DNA of 64,000 nucleotides from Marinilabiliaceae bacterium UBA5213 (GCA_002412555.1 DHVH01000309.1:1-64000), one strand, 5' to 3'. Shown: positions 36,834 to 46,346, numbered from the stretch's first letter. Notes: generated by a model from the letters alone, not told the origin. Made by a program: numbers and translations.

Positions 36834-39800
36834 ATGCAAGTGAAGAACCATTTGTTTAGATACTCATGGCTGTTGTCATGCTTTTTATATTTGAGTTTAG
36901 CTGGTGGTTTTGCTCAGAAATACAGTGGTTTATCCGCCTTTTCATCAGACGGGCAGGCACCTACAGGTATTTTTGACGGAAATACTACTGCCGGTTTGTG
37001 GCAAGATGCAGATAATGTGGATGATGCCTGGCTGGTTGTTGATTTGGGCAGTGAGCAGGCAGTTGGCACCGTAAAGATTTTCTGGGAAAATGCCAACGCC
37101 AAAGCCTATAATCTCAGTTTCTCCAACGACAATGTTTCCTATTGGGGTGCCTTAAATTATACGGATATGGCACCCGGAAATCGCGTGGATGTGCTGAAGG
37201 ATCTGGGTCTAACTTGTCGCTACATTAAAATGCAGGGAGTTACGCGTCAGATGGACTATGGTTATGCCTTGTTTGAATTTGAAGTGTTTGAGCCTTTTTT
37301 ACCAGCACTGACGGCTTTGGCCGTCAGTGCTGGTCAGGATGTTGTAGCGGTGGGCAATGAGTTATCACTTACTGCCCAGGGGCTTGACCAGGTTGGTGAG
37401 CCTATCGGGATTGAAGGGGAGGTTATGTGGACTGTAGATGCTCAAGGGGCCACCATCAGTTCTGAGGGCGTGTTTTTGGCCCAGCAGCCTGGATTGTATC
37501 AGGTAACAGCGCTCGGTGGCGGGGCTGAAGGAAGCGTTTGGATAGAGGCTTTGCCAGCCAATCCCAATGTGGCATTGGGAAAAACCTATACTTCCTCGTC
37601 AGGTACCCCTGTGGAAGCATTTGATGGTAACCCGCACACCCGATGGGAGAGTACCTTTTCTGACCCGCAATGGATTCAGGTTGATCTTGGGCAGATGCAT
37701 GCTGTATCTGATATCCTTATTTCCTGGGAAGGGGCTAACGCCAGTGCTTATGTCATTGAAGCATCGGTGGACGGAAGCACCTGGAACGAAGTGCTCACTC
37801 GGGCAGACCAACCTCAGGGTGAAAGAGTTGACAGGATGTATGGTTTAGATTTTGAAGCGCGGTATGTGCGACTTACAGGTTTAAATCGCAATACCGTGTA
37901 TGGCTATTCTATATGGGAAATGGGAGTTTATGGCGTTCAGGGTGGTGGCGTTGTTGATAATGAGCCGCCTACAACTCCTGGTAGTTTCTTTGGAAGCCCT
38001 GCTGTTTATGCTGTGTTCCTGACATGGAATTCATCTGAAGACAATGTGGGTGTGGATCATTATAAGATTTTTAAGGATGGGGTTTTCAATGCTTTGATGG
38101 ATGCGAATACTACATCAATGACCATTAGCGGCCTTAACCCCGGCACTACTTATCAATTGAGTATCCGGGCTTATGATGCTGCCGGAAACGGCTCAGACGA
38201 GGCTGCCATTTCTGTGACTACTGAAGAAAGATATGTGGATGATGGTGAAGCCCGGTATGGCATTGGGAATATAGCCTTGGCCATGTCCACCGAGAGTTCA
38301 GCACTGGCAGGAGATGGTGGCAATGTATCCTCTTTTGCCGTGGACGGAAACAAAGGGTCCAGATGGGAAAGTTCGGCTGAAGACAATGCCTGGATGTCTG
38401 TTGATCTTGGGTTGTTCTATCACATTGACAGGGTAATATTGTATTGGGAGGTAGCTTCTGGCAAGCATTATTTGATCCAGGTCTCCGACGATAATGTTAA
38501 CTGGGCAACAGTGGCCGAGTATTTTTCAGAAGAAGAGTTGCCGCATGAAGTCAGGACCGACGAGTTGACTTTTGAGCCGGTAACGGCCAAGTATATACGT
38601 TTACAGGGAGTCGAAAGGAATACGCCCTGGGGCTATTCTCTTTTCGAATTTGAAGTATATAGTCCCGGAAGCGGGCCGGATGATGTGCCAGATCCGAACC
38701 CCAATCCAAATCCTCTTCCGGTTCCGCCTGGCCCTTCTACTTTCGCTGTTCTTGCTCCCGCTCAGCAGTCCATGATTATTGAAACTCGCCGACCTGCCCT
38801 TAGTTGGGAGCCGGTGGATGGGGCTATCAGTTATGAGGTATGGGTCAATATTACCCGTGATGATTATGACTGGTACGCGTGGGGCAGTTTGTTAGATCGC
38901 TTTACCAAAGTCGCCGAAGTTACTTCGACCAGTTATGTGATGGAAGAGGATTTGACCGACAGGTGGACCTACAAGTGGTATATCGTGGCCCAAAAGCCTG
39001 AAGGGTTGGCGTATTCCGATCTCGGGGTATTCAGTCTATACCTGCCTGTAATTACCCCTATAAGTGATGGCATCGCTATTGTGAATGGCGCCCGGGATTT
39101 GAATAAGAATGGGGTGATGGATGATTATGAGAATTGGCGTCTGCCGGTTAATCAGCGGGTGGATGATTTGATGTCGAAAATGACCATGGAAGAGAAGGCC
39201 TTGCAGATGTTTTACAACGCACAATCTTTTCCCAGAGCAGGATGGGCTTTTGGTCCAGGTACAGTCAATGATATGTTTGAACGACAAAAGCTGGCCGCAC
39301 AAACCCGATTGGGCATACCCTTTGTTTCAGCCGGCGATAACATTCATGGGTACAAAACCACGTATCCGGTTCAAAGTGCTTTAGCTGCCACACGGGATAT
39401 GGACTTGGCCTATCAGTGCGCGGTCATTCACCGCAAGGAGCAGTTTGCAGTCGGCGCCAGAGGGGTTTTAGGTCCCCTTGCCGAAGTTGGTACTAAGGTG
39501 CTATATCCCCGAATTCAGGAGGGCTGTGGCGAAGATGCCGAATTGGCAGCAGCCATGATGCGCGCCATGATCTGTGGTTTGCAGGGAGGCCCGGAAGTAA
39601 ACCCTTCATCAGTAATGGTGACCACTAAGCATTGGCCTGGACAAGGTGCTGGTGGTGAGGCGGTAGTGGTTTATGATGCTGTTACGGCAAAATACCATTT
39701 AAAACCCTGGTTTGCGCACATGGATGCAGCCGGAGCAACTGTTATGCCCGGATATGCAGGCAGTACCTATCTTGATCCCGGTGGCCCGGGTGCTGGTGAC

Positions 39801-41159
39801 AGTAAAAAGATCCTGGATTATTTGCGGGAGGTGGTAGGCTTTGAAGGGCCTGTGTGTACCGACTGGCTGCCTTATGGTGCATGGGTTAATGCTGCCAATG
39901 CAGGCTCTGATATTATGGGAGGTGCTGATCCGGGAGCTGCCGGCTTTAGTCTGCAAAACTTTATTGACAATGTGCCGGAAGAGCGCATCAATGAAGCCGT
40001 ACGGCGCATTTTAACGCTTAAGTTTAAGTTAGGGGTTTTTGAAGATCCCTACGGTGATCCGGTGAATGGCCAAAATGCATGGGCTACGGAAGACAGCAAG
40101 GAAGTCGCTGTTGATGCAGCCAGAAAAGCCATGACCTTGTTAAAGAACAATGGCGTTTTGCCCTTACAGATGCCCTATGGGTCCAACCTGTTGGTTACCG
40201 GCTCACGCGCCAATGACGGGGATGGTTACCGCATCTGGACCAGCTATTTTAACCGCGAGCTGGGTGCCAAAACCATGTATGAAGCCATTGCAGCAAGGGG
40301 ACAGGAGGACGGATTCAACGTCACCCAGGATGCAGAATCCAATCCCTCGGTAGCTGTGGTTGTGGTTGGTGAACCTACCTATACACATGGGACCATGTGG
40401 GCTACTGAAAAGCCGTGGGTCCATGATGCCCATTACCAGGTAGGTGATTATACAGAACATGATTTAACCACACTGAATGAAGTGGCGGCAATGAATATAC
40501 CAATGGTCGTAGTGGTGATTATGCCTCGTCCATATATCATTGAGGCACTCCTTGAGATGGCAGATGCTGTTATTATTGCTTACCGACCCGGAGATGGTGG
40601 AGGAGAAGGTCTCTCACAAGTGCTTTTTGGCGATTATGCGCCTAGCGGCAGGTTGCCCTGGCAACTGCCTCGTTCCATGGAGCAGATTGGTTCTGACCAT
40701 GTATCCAATCAGGCTGAACGCTGGGATCTGCCCTTTGATTTAGGCGCAACAGCAGCAGAAAGACAAGAGATACGTTCTAAAATTGCCAACAATGAACCTC
40801 TTTATCCGGTGTACGGAGATCCCCTATTTCAGTATGGTTTTGGAATTCAGGGTTATGGATCGGGAGAGGAGGATGACATTATAGTAAACGTGGAAGATCT
40901 GTCATTCCCCGATAAAGAGCCAGGCATACGACTGTATCCAAATCCTGTACAGGATTGGCTTAACATTGACTGGCCATCAGATGAAAGACTTACCTCCTTA
41001 CAAATTTTTACTTTGGATGGGGTAAAAGTTATGCACCTGACTTCTGGGCCTGATGATCAAGCTCATAGGGTAAACCTTTCAGAGCTCAAAATGGGTATGT
41101 ATTTGTTGAAAATGGATACCCAAAAGTCAACTGTCACGCAATTGATAATCAAAAAATAG
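36834..41159 (+). CDS. Multimodular GH3 beta-glucosidase, T9SS-secreted
   Basis: Probably releases glucose from gluco-oligosaccharides made by the GH81 and GH128 enzymes. In the 1441-residue protein, the signal peptide is followed by discoidin (about 30-150), Ig-like (155-240), discoidin (245-370), Fn3 (375-465) and a third discoidin module (480-620). A PNPNPNPLPVPPG linker and another Ig-like domain come next. The GH3 catalytic region (about 755-1345) begins DLNKNGVMDDYENW. KHWPGQGAGGE and VCTDWLPYG mark the substrate site; Asp1010 is the expected nucleophile. A T9SS sorting domain ends in TQLIIKK. Last gene of the operon, 16 bp after GH81. Confidence 0.9.
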   Translation: MQVKNHLFRYSWLLSCFLYLSLAGGFAQKYSGLSAFSSDGQAPTGIFDGNTTAGLWQDADNVDDAWLVVDLGSEQAVGTVKIFWENANAKAYNLSFSNDNVSYWGALNYTDMAPGNRVDVLKDLGLTCRYIKMQGVTRQMDYGYALFEFEVFEPFLPALTALAVSAGQDVVAVGNELSLTAQGLDQVGEPIGIEGEVMWTVDAQGATISSEGVFLAQQPGLYQVTALGGGAEGSVWIEALPANPNVALGKTYTSSSGTPVEAFDGNPHTRWESTFSDPQWIQVDLGQMHAVSDILISWEGANASAYVIEASVDGSTWNEVLTRADQPQGERVDRMYGLDFEARYVRLTGLNRNTVYGYSIWEMGVYGVQGGGVVDNEPPTTPGSFFGSPAVYAVFLTWNSSEDNVGVDHYKIFKDGVFNALMDANTTSMTISGLNPGTTYQLSIRAYDAAGNGSDEAAISVTTEERYVDDGEARYGIGNIALAMSTESSALAGDGGNVSSFAVDGNKGSRWESSAEDNAWMSVDLGLFYHIDRVILYWEVASGKHYLIQVSDDNVNWATVAEYFSEEELPHEVRTDELTFEPVTAKYIRLQGVERNTPWGYSLFEFEVYSPGSGPDDVPDPNPNPNPLPVPPGPSTFAVLAPAQQSMIIETRRPALSWEPVDGAISYEVWVNITRDDYDWYAWGSLLDRFTKVAEVTSTSYVMEEDLTDRWTYKWYIVAQKPEGLAYSDLGVFSLYLPVITPISDGIAIVNGARDLNKNGVMDDYENWRLPVNQRVDDLMSKMTMEEKALQMFYNAQSFPRAGWAFGPGTVNDMFERQKLAAQTRLGIPFVSAGDNIHGYKTTYPVQSALAATRDMDLAYQCAVIHRKEQFAVGARGVLGPLAEVGTKVLYPRIQEGCGEDAELAAAMMRAMICGLQGGPEVNPSSVMVTTKHWPGQGAGGEAVVVYDAVTAKYHLKPWFAHMDAAGATVMPGYAGSTYLDPGGPGAGDSKKILDYLREVVGFEGPVCTDWLPYGAWVNAANAGSDIMGGADPGAAGFSLQNFIDNVPEERINEAVRRILTLKFKLGVFEDPYGDPVNGQNAWATEDSKEVAVDAARKAMTLLKNNGVLPLQMPYGSNLLVTGSRANDGDGYRIWTSYFNRELGAKTMYEAIAARGQEDGFNVTQDAESNPSVAVVVVGEPTYTHGTMWATEKPWVHDAHYQVGDYTEHDLTTLNEVAAMNIPMVVVVIMPRPYIIEALLEMADAVIIAYRPGDGGGEGLSQVLFGDYAPSGRLPWQLPRSMEQIGSDHVSNQAERWDLPFDLGATAAERQEIRSKIANNEPLYPVYGDPLFQYGFGIQGYGSGEEDDIIVNVEDLSFPDKEPGIRLYPNPVQDWLNIDWPSDERLTSLQIFTLDGVKVMHLTSGPDDQAHRVNLSELKMGMYLLKMDTQKSTVTQLIIKK

Positions 41160-41176
41160 CATTTAGATTGGCGTTT

Positions 41177-41210
41177 GAAAGGCTGGTTATTGAAATAACC
41201 GGCCTTTCTT
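41177..41210 (+). terminator. Intrinsic terminator of the glucanase operon
   Basis: Arms 41177-41190 and 41195-41208 (GAAAGGCTGGTTAT and ATAACCGGCCTTTC, one mismatch) form a GC-containing hairpin 17 bp after the GH3 stop, with a short T-rich tail. Confidence 0.75.
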
Positions 41211-41248
41211 GACTATTGTTTGAAGGAACTATTAATGGACCTATTTAA

Positions 41249-43306
41249 TTAATCAAGATAGCTACCAATGATTTCCAGAAAGTAATCTCGGGCAACAGGT
41301 TTTGAAAGATAATTATTGAACCCGGCTTTAAGCGCATTTTCCCGATCTTCATTTAGGGCATAAGCAGTCTGAGCAATAACAGGTAAGAGCGGTTTTAATC
41401 CTTTGATTATTCGTGTCGCTGTATAACCATCCATGACAGGCATTTTAATATCCATTAATACCAATGAAATATTTGGATGATTTTTTACAAAATCCACCGC
41501 TTCCTTTCCATCCCAGGCGTGGAGTATTTTAACTTTCGTTGGGGACAGTATTTCTTCAATATAACAGTAATTAAACATCTCATCTTCTGCAATAAGGATG
41601 ACATGACTATCCCAACTTTGATAAAATTCCGACTCAGATGGTAAATCTTGATGACCATTGCTTTCATTGCATTTTATATAGGGAATTGTAAAGGTAAAAG
41701 TTGAACCTATACCTGGTTCTGAATTAACGAAAATACTTCCGCCAAGTTTTTCAACCAATGCCTTGGAAATGGATAACCCCAATCCGTTTCCCCCATAATT
41801 GCGGGTAAATGTTGTTTCAACCTGCCTAAAATGTTTAAAGACAATAGGCTGATCCTCCAGGGCGATGCCGATACCAGTGTCTTTGACGTAAAAAGCAATT
41901 AAGTTCTCCTTTAATTTATAGCCAAATTCGATTCGGCCCACTGAGGTAAATTTTAAGGCATTGCTCAAAAGGTTGCAAAGGACCTGCCGAAGCCTGTGCT
42001 CATCCGTTTTTGTTATGATATGCTCATTTTGGGGATCCGTTATAAGAAATAAATCAACCTTTTTTAAATCCCCCTGCTTCTTATATTGCTGAAGTAGCTC
42101 TTTCAATAATTTGTCAACATTAACAGTTTCTGATGAGATGGTAATTTGCCCTGCTTCAATTTTTGATATATCTAGAATATCATTTATAACAGTTAAAAGT
42201 TGTTCTCCATTTGAGCCTATAATTTCAACAAATTGCTCAGTTTTTTCTTGAGTTAGGTCAGGATCTTTGAGAAGACCCGAAAACCCCATGATTGCGTTGA
42301 GGGGAGTACGAATTTCATGGCTCATATTGGCCAGGAATGCCGACTTAAGCTTATCTGATTCCTCAGCCTTATTTTTCGAAACAATCAGGTCAGTATTTAT
42401 CTTTCGAATATGGTTTATACTTTCCGTTAGCTCTTCATTAAGCGATAAATATTCTGCGTTTAAAGTATGGTATTCTATATTTTGTTTCTTCAGGTTATGT
42501 TCACTCTCTTTTAATGCAAGTTCTGTCTCCTTGCGGTCAGTGATATTGTGAACCATGCCAACCAATCCTGAAATCTGTCTTTGCTCGTTATATATGGGTA
42601 TTTTAGTGGTTAGCACCCAATGTTGTTTCCCTTTTGTATCGAAAAAAAATTCCTCGCGATTAATTACAGGTTGACCTGTTTTCATAATAGACCTATCGTC
42701 CTCGTAGCTGCGGTTGCCATTATCTTCTGAAAAGATTTCCAAGTCGGTTTTTCCAATAATCTCAGCTTCAGATTTGAATCCCATAAATTCAATATCGGCT
42801 TTATTGGCTACTATTTTACGGCACTCGGTGTCTTTTATATAAATGATATCGGGTAAATTATCTATGAGGGTGCGAAGTAGCATACGTTCGAATCTGGTGG
42901 CTTCTTCTGCCATCCTTTTTTGATTGCGGACCTCTGCTTCCCGCAATTCGCGTTCAAATGCAGGAACAAGCCGTTTAAGATTGTTTTTCATGATATAATC
43001 ATGGGCTCCAGCTTTCATAGCCGCTACAGCGGTTTCTTCTCCCATAGTGCCGGAAACTAAAATAAACGGAATATCTATTCCAGTTTCTTTAAACTTAGCC
43101 AATGCATCGAGTCCAGAGAACTTGGGCATGGAGTAATCAGAAATAATGCAATCCCAGGTTTTATGCATTAAAGCCTCACGCATGGCTTCGGCTGTTTCTA
43201 TCCGCTCGTAATAAATATCGAAACCTCCGCTAACCAGTTCATCTATCTCTAAAATAGCATCGTCCTCGTTATCCTCAATTACAAGGATATTAATTGTTTT
43301 TTTCAT
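41249..43306 (-). CDS. Receiver-PAS-kinase-receiver hybrid histidine kinase
   Basis: A soluble hybrid kinase, 685 residues from ATG 43306 (MKKTINILVIEDNEDDA). The frame is open to 43396, but that would overlap the upstream gene. Order: receiver (about 6-125, CIISDYSMPKFSGLDAL), PAS (about 140-265), coiled coil, HisKA (LANMSHEIRTPLNAIMGF, His330), HATPase (DTGIGIALE, GGNGLGLSISKAL) and C-terminal receiver (LVLMDIKMPVMDGYTATRII). It has no membrane helix. It starts 1 bp after the response regulator stop, so it is the third gene of the ethylene-receptor-like operon and probably receives phosphate through its N-terminal receiver. Confidence 0.93.
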   Translation of the reverse strand: MKKTINILVIEDNEDDAILEIDELVSGGFDIYYERIETAEAMREALMHKTWDCIISDYSMPKFSGLDALAKFKETGIDIPFILVSGTMGEETAVAAMKAGAHDYIMKNNLKRLVPAFERELREAEVRNQKRMAEEATRFERMLLRTLIDNLPDIIYIKDTECRKIVANKADIEFMGFKSEAEIIGKTDLEIFSEDNGNRSYEDDRSIMKTGQPVINREEFFFDTKGKQHWVLTTKIPIYNEQRQISGLVGMVHNITDRKETELALKESEHNLKKQNIEYHTLNAEYLSLNEELTESINHIRKINTDLIVSKNKAEESDKLKSAFLANMSHEIRTPLNAIMGFSGLLKDPDLTQEKTEQFVEIIGSNGEQLLTVINDILDISKIEAGQITISSETVNVDKLLKELLQQYKKQGDLKKVDLFLITDPQNEHIITKTDEHRLRQVLCNLLSNALKFTSVGRIEFGYKLKENLIAFYVKDTGIGIALEDQPIVFKHFRQVETTFTRNYGGNGLGLSISKALVEKLGGSIFVNSEPGIGSTFTFTIPYIKCNESNGHQDLPSESEFYQSWDSHVILIAEDEMFNYCYIEEILSPTKVKILHAWDGKEAVDFVKNHPNISLVLMDIKMPVMDGYTATRIIKGLKPLLPVIAQTAYALNEDRENALKAGFNNYLSKPVARDYFLEIIGSYLD

Positions 43307-43307
43307 A

Positions 43308-43760
43308 TCAACCGATGTTTTGCGGTGGAACCTCATTAAGCACAAGCCAATATAAACCCAGTTGCTTGATTGCTTCTGAAAATTGCTCAAAATCAACGGG
43401 TTTACGGATATAGCTATTGGCTCCTAACTGATAGCTGTTTATTATATCCATATCTTCTTTCGAAGAAGTTAGGATAATAACGGGTAAAAGCTCAGTGAGT
43501 GCATTGGAGCGAATTTGTTTTAGTACTTCCAGTCCATCCACTTTTGGCAATTTAAGATCCAGTAATATGATCTGGGGTAATAGCTTCGAATTACGGTCTT
43601 TATATTTTCCTGTTCCGAACAAATAGTCAAGTGCTTCTTCTCCATCACGAGCAATTATTACCTCATTCTTAATGTTGTTGTCCTTAAATGCCATTAGGGT
43701 TAATAATTCATCATCCGGATTGTCTTCAACAAGAAGAATATTTTTTGCTATAGTTGTCAT
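43308..43760 (-). CDS. Single-domain response regulator, Rcp1-like
   Basis: A 150-residue stand-alone receiver. KNILLVEDNPDDELLTLMAF supplies the acidic pocket, and LLPQIILLDLKLPKVDGLEVL carries the phospho-Asp. ILTSSKED and SYIRKPVDFEQF supply the Thr/Ser and Lys switch residues. It resembles the Rcp1 type that partners phytochrome-like kinases. ATG at 43760 is preferred; the open frame to 43811 overlaps the kinase gene upstream. It lies 4 bp after that kinase and 1 bp before the hybrid kinase. It probably shuttles phosphate between them. Confidence 0.93.
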   Translation of the reverse strand: MTTIAKNILLVEDNPDDELLTLMAFKDNNIKNEVIIARDGEEALDYLFGTGKYKDRNSKLLPQIILLDLKLPKVDGLEVLKQIRSNALTELLPVIILTSSKEDMDIINSYQLGANSYIRKPVDFEQFSEAIKQLGLYWLVLNEVPPQNIG

Positions 43761-43764
43761 TTTT

Positions 43765-45939
43765 TTAGTTTTTAAATGTAAAATAGAAGGTGGCACCTTT
43801 ATCCACTTCACCTTTGACCCATATTGTTCCCTGGTGCCTGAGCATTATTCGCTGTACCGTTGCCAGGCCAATACCAGTACCTTCAAATTCAGAAGTGCGA
43901 TGAAGTCGTTGAAATGCCCCGAATAGCTTGTCCACATACTTCATATCGAAACCTACACCATTGTCCCTGATATAATAAACCGTTTGTTCATCCTTTAAAA
44001 AAGTTCCGAATTCTATTTCTGACACAGGTTGGTTTCTTGAATATTTCCATGCATTGCCAAGGAGGTTTTGCAAGGCAATATGCATTAAGTTCCGGTCAAC
44101 CTTCGCCATTATTTCCTGCTCTATTGAAAAGTTGACTTTTCTTTTAGGATTTGAAGCCTTAAGTTCTGAGGCAATTGATTCTATCATCGCTGAAAGGTTT
44201 GTTGTTTCAGAGAACATTTCAATTTGCGAGAGTTTTGCCAGTTTCAAAAGGTCGTCTATAAGGTGCCCCATTTGTTGACTGGCATTCTTAACCCGCATAA
44301 AGTAGTCTTTGCCCTGTTCGTCAAACAGCTCGCCATAATCCTTCAATAATTTGTTGCTAAATCCATCTATACTTCGCAAAGGGGCACGTAAATCATGTGA
44401 TACTGAATAGGAGAATGCCTCCAGTTCTTTGTTGATGGCTTCGAGTTCCTGGGTACGTTTGGCAACCCTGATTTCAAGTTCGCTGTTAATGTCTTGTGAC
44501 TCCTTATAAAGCTTTGCGTTTTCAATGGCAAGAGCAGCGCGTTGCGCCAGTTCTTTGGCGAAATCAAAATCCTTTTCGTTAAAATGCCTTCCTGATTCTG
44601 CCAGGACAAGGGTAAGGATGCCATAAAGTTTATTACGGATAAGCAGAGGAACAATAATGACTGATTTAAGTCCTACTTTGCGTATTAATTGCAGCTCTTC
44701 CGGATCTTTTGCAAAAGTTGTGATTAATTCATCTGAAATGTCTTTATATAATTTAGCTTCCTTGCTATTGATTACTTGATATATTCCCTGCAGGGCATGA
44801 GGATCTGATCGATATCTCTGGGCTAATTCATAGACCAATTTGGTTTTTTCCGGATCGACATGCGATGCAACTAAACACTTTAACAAGCCGCCCCCTTCAA
44901 CCTCGTCTATAGCACACCAGTCTACAACTTTTGGTGTCAGCATTTGGGCGATATTTACCAGTGTGTCAGAATAATTGAGCGAAGAGGCCAGTGTTTCACT
45001 TACTTCAGTTAGGAAAGTGAGTCGCTCATTATTCTCATTCATAGCTACACGGGCCGCCTTTTCTTCCTGCAAAGCGCGTCCCAATTCGGCTGTTCGTTCA
45101 ACAACCAATTGTTCAAGGTTTTCATTCAGTTTTTTTATTTCAGATTCTATTTCTTTATTTCTTGAAATGTCCCGTATGGCAGCAATTATCATGGCATCAG
45201 CTTCCATTTCAATTTTCACGGGACTTAGACTGATCTCTACCGGGAATTCCGTACCGTCTTTTTGTTTGCCATACAATTCCATCCCTAATCCCATGGCTCG
45301 TGCTTTTGCATGCTTGTTATAGTCCAGGCGATGTCCCACATGGCTCTTATGAAAGCGTTGAGGAATAAGGATTTCTATTTCATTACCAATAAGCTCTTCT
45401 CTTTGAAATCCAAATAGTTTCTCTGTTTGTGCATTTACCATCTTTATTTTACCATCCTTGTCTGTAATAACCATTGAATCAGGAGCAGACTCCAGTAAGA
45501 CCATGAATTTGGCTTCTGATTTTTTTCTTGCTGATATTTCAGCTTCGAACTCTTTTGCGGTTTTCAGGGCTAATGCAACGGGGAAGAATTTATAAATAGC
45601 GATAACCGTTATCCATGAAACAATGGCGGTCATTAGCCGTAGCAATGCGCTTAACTTATAATTTGGCCACCAAAATATGACGGCGTCCATAAGATGCGTT
45701 AGCCCACAAAAAAGGATAAATGCTCCGAATAACCAAAATACACTTGGCAAAGGGATATTGGGTTTCTTTTTTATAAACTGTATTAAAAAGAAAGGAATAG
45801 CAAAATAAGCGGCCCAAATAGCGACATCTGAAATAATATATAGCCAACCATGAAACTCTGTCCACTCTCCGCAGTGCCATCTCGCCGGCCAGTTGTCGGT
45901 TGTGAAGAATTGTTCAAAAAATTCAGATGTCTGGTTCAT
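43765..45939 (-). CDS. Ethylene-receptor-like (ETR1-type sensor) histidine kinase
   Basis: A 724-residue sensor kinase. The first about 130 residues hold three membrane helices matching the ethylene-binding domain of plant ETR1: YIISDVAIWAAYFAIP, FGAFILFCGLTHLMDA and a third helix. Asp38, Tyr45, Ile48, Pro49, Ile75, Cys78 and His82 align with ETR1 Asp25, Tyr32, Ile35, Pro36, Ile62, Cys65 and His69 at identical spacing. ETR1 Glu38 is replaced by Phe51. Then come PAS (about 140-255), GAF (about 320-470), HisKA (FSYSVSHDLRAPLRSIDGF, His515) and HATPase (DNGVGFDMKY, GTGIGLATVQRI). Cys78 and His82 would ligate the copper cofactor. First gene of a three-gene signalling operon. Ethylene sensing is inferred. 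Confidence 0.88.
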   Translation of the reverse strand: MNQTSEFFEQFFTTDNWPARWHCGEWTEFHGWLYIISDVAIWAAYFAIPFFLIQFIKKKPNIPLPSVFWLFGAFILFCGLTHLMDAVIFWWPNYKLSALLRLMTAIVSWITVIAIYKFFPVALALKTAKEFEAEISARKKSEAKFMVLLESAPDSMVITDKDGKIKMVNAQTEKLFGFQREELIGNEIEILIPQRFHKSHVGHRLDYNKHAKARAMGLGMELYGKQKDGTEFPVEISLSPVKIEMEADAMIIAAIRDISRNKEIESEIKKLNENLEQLVVERTAELGRALQEEKAARVAMNENNERLTFLTEVSETLASSLNYSDTLVNIAQMLTPKVVDWCAIDEVEGGGLLKCLVASHVDPEKTKLVYELAQRYRSDPHALQGIYQVINSKEAKLYKDISDELITTFAKDPEELQLIRKVGLKSVIIVPLLIRNKLYGILTLVLAESGRHFNEKDFDFAKELAQRAALAIENAKLYKESQDINSELEIRVAKRTQELEAINKELEAFSYSVSHDLRAPLRSIDGFSNKLLKDYGELFDEQGKDYFMRVKNASQQMGHLIDDLLKLAKLSQIEMFSETTNLSAMIESIASELKASNPKRKVNFSIEQEIMAKVDRNLMHIALQNLLGNAWKYSRNQPVSEIEFGTFLKDEQTVYYIRDNGVGFDMKYVDKLFGAFQRLHRTSEFEGTGIGLATVQRIMLRHQGTIWVKGEVDKGATFYFTFKN

Positions 45940-46346
45940 AGTGATTATTTAATGGGTTAATCACAAACTATGACTGAAATTATTCTACCATGAAAACGAG
46001 CTAATGCTAAAATTGGGGGCCCTGCAATTTTCTGATATGTTTTTATTTTCCGAATCAATTTCAGGTCCCTTTATCAAATTTACGATATAATTACCTTATT
46101 ATTGCCCTGAAGTTATTTTTATTTAAACTAATTCTAAGTAGTCGTTTGGATTTGCCTTTCTGGTAGCCATGGGGTGCTATTAATAGGCACGAAATTGGAT
46201 AAACGCAATGGAAGAATCCCTTTACGAAAATCTCAATGCCATTATTTACTTAAATGACAAGAATTATAAGTGAAGACAAGAATTTCTGCAGCGTCAAAAC
46301 ACTGACTAGATTTTAGTGAATTAATTCTCACAAATAGGATCATAAG
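45940..46346. other. Intergenic region upstream of the receptor kinase operon
   Basis: About 400 AT-rich bases between the kinase operon start and the tRNA-Leu terminator. The kinase promoter should lie here on the minus strand, but no convincing -33/-7 pair was found. No gene or repeat is supported. Confidence 0.4.

Noticed and set aside
28293..41160. SusC/SusD-like genes in the glucan locus
   Set aside because: None of the five proteins has a TonB-dependent receptor plug or barrel or a SusD lipobox; all end in T9SS domains.
46208..46273. 21-codon frame upstream of the receptor kinase operon
   Set aside because: It is too short and unsupported by promoter, terminator or composition.
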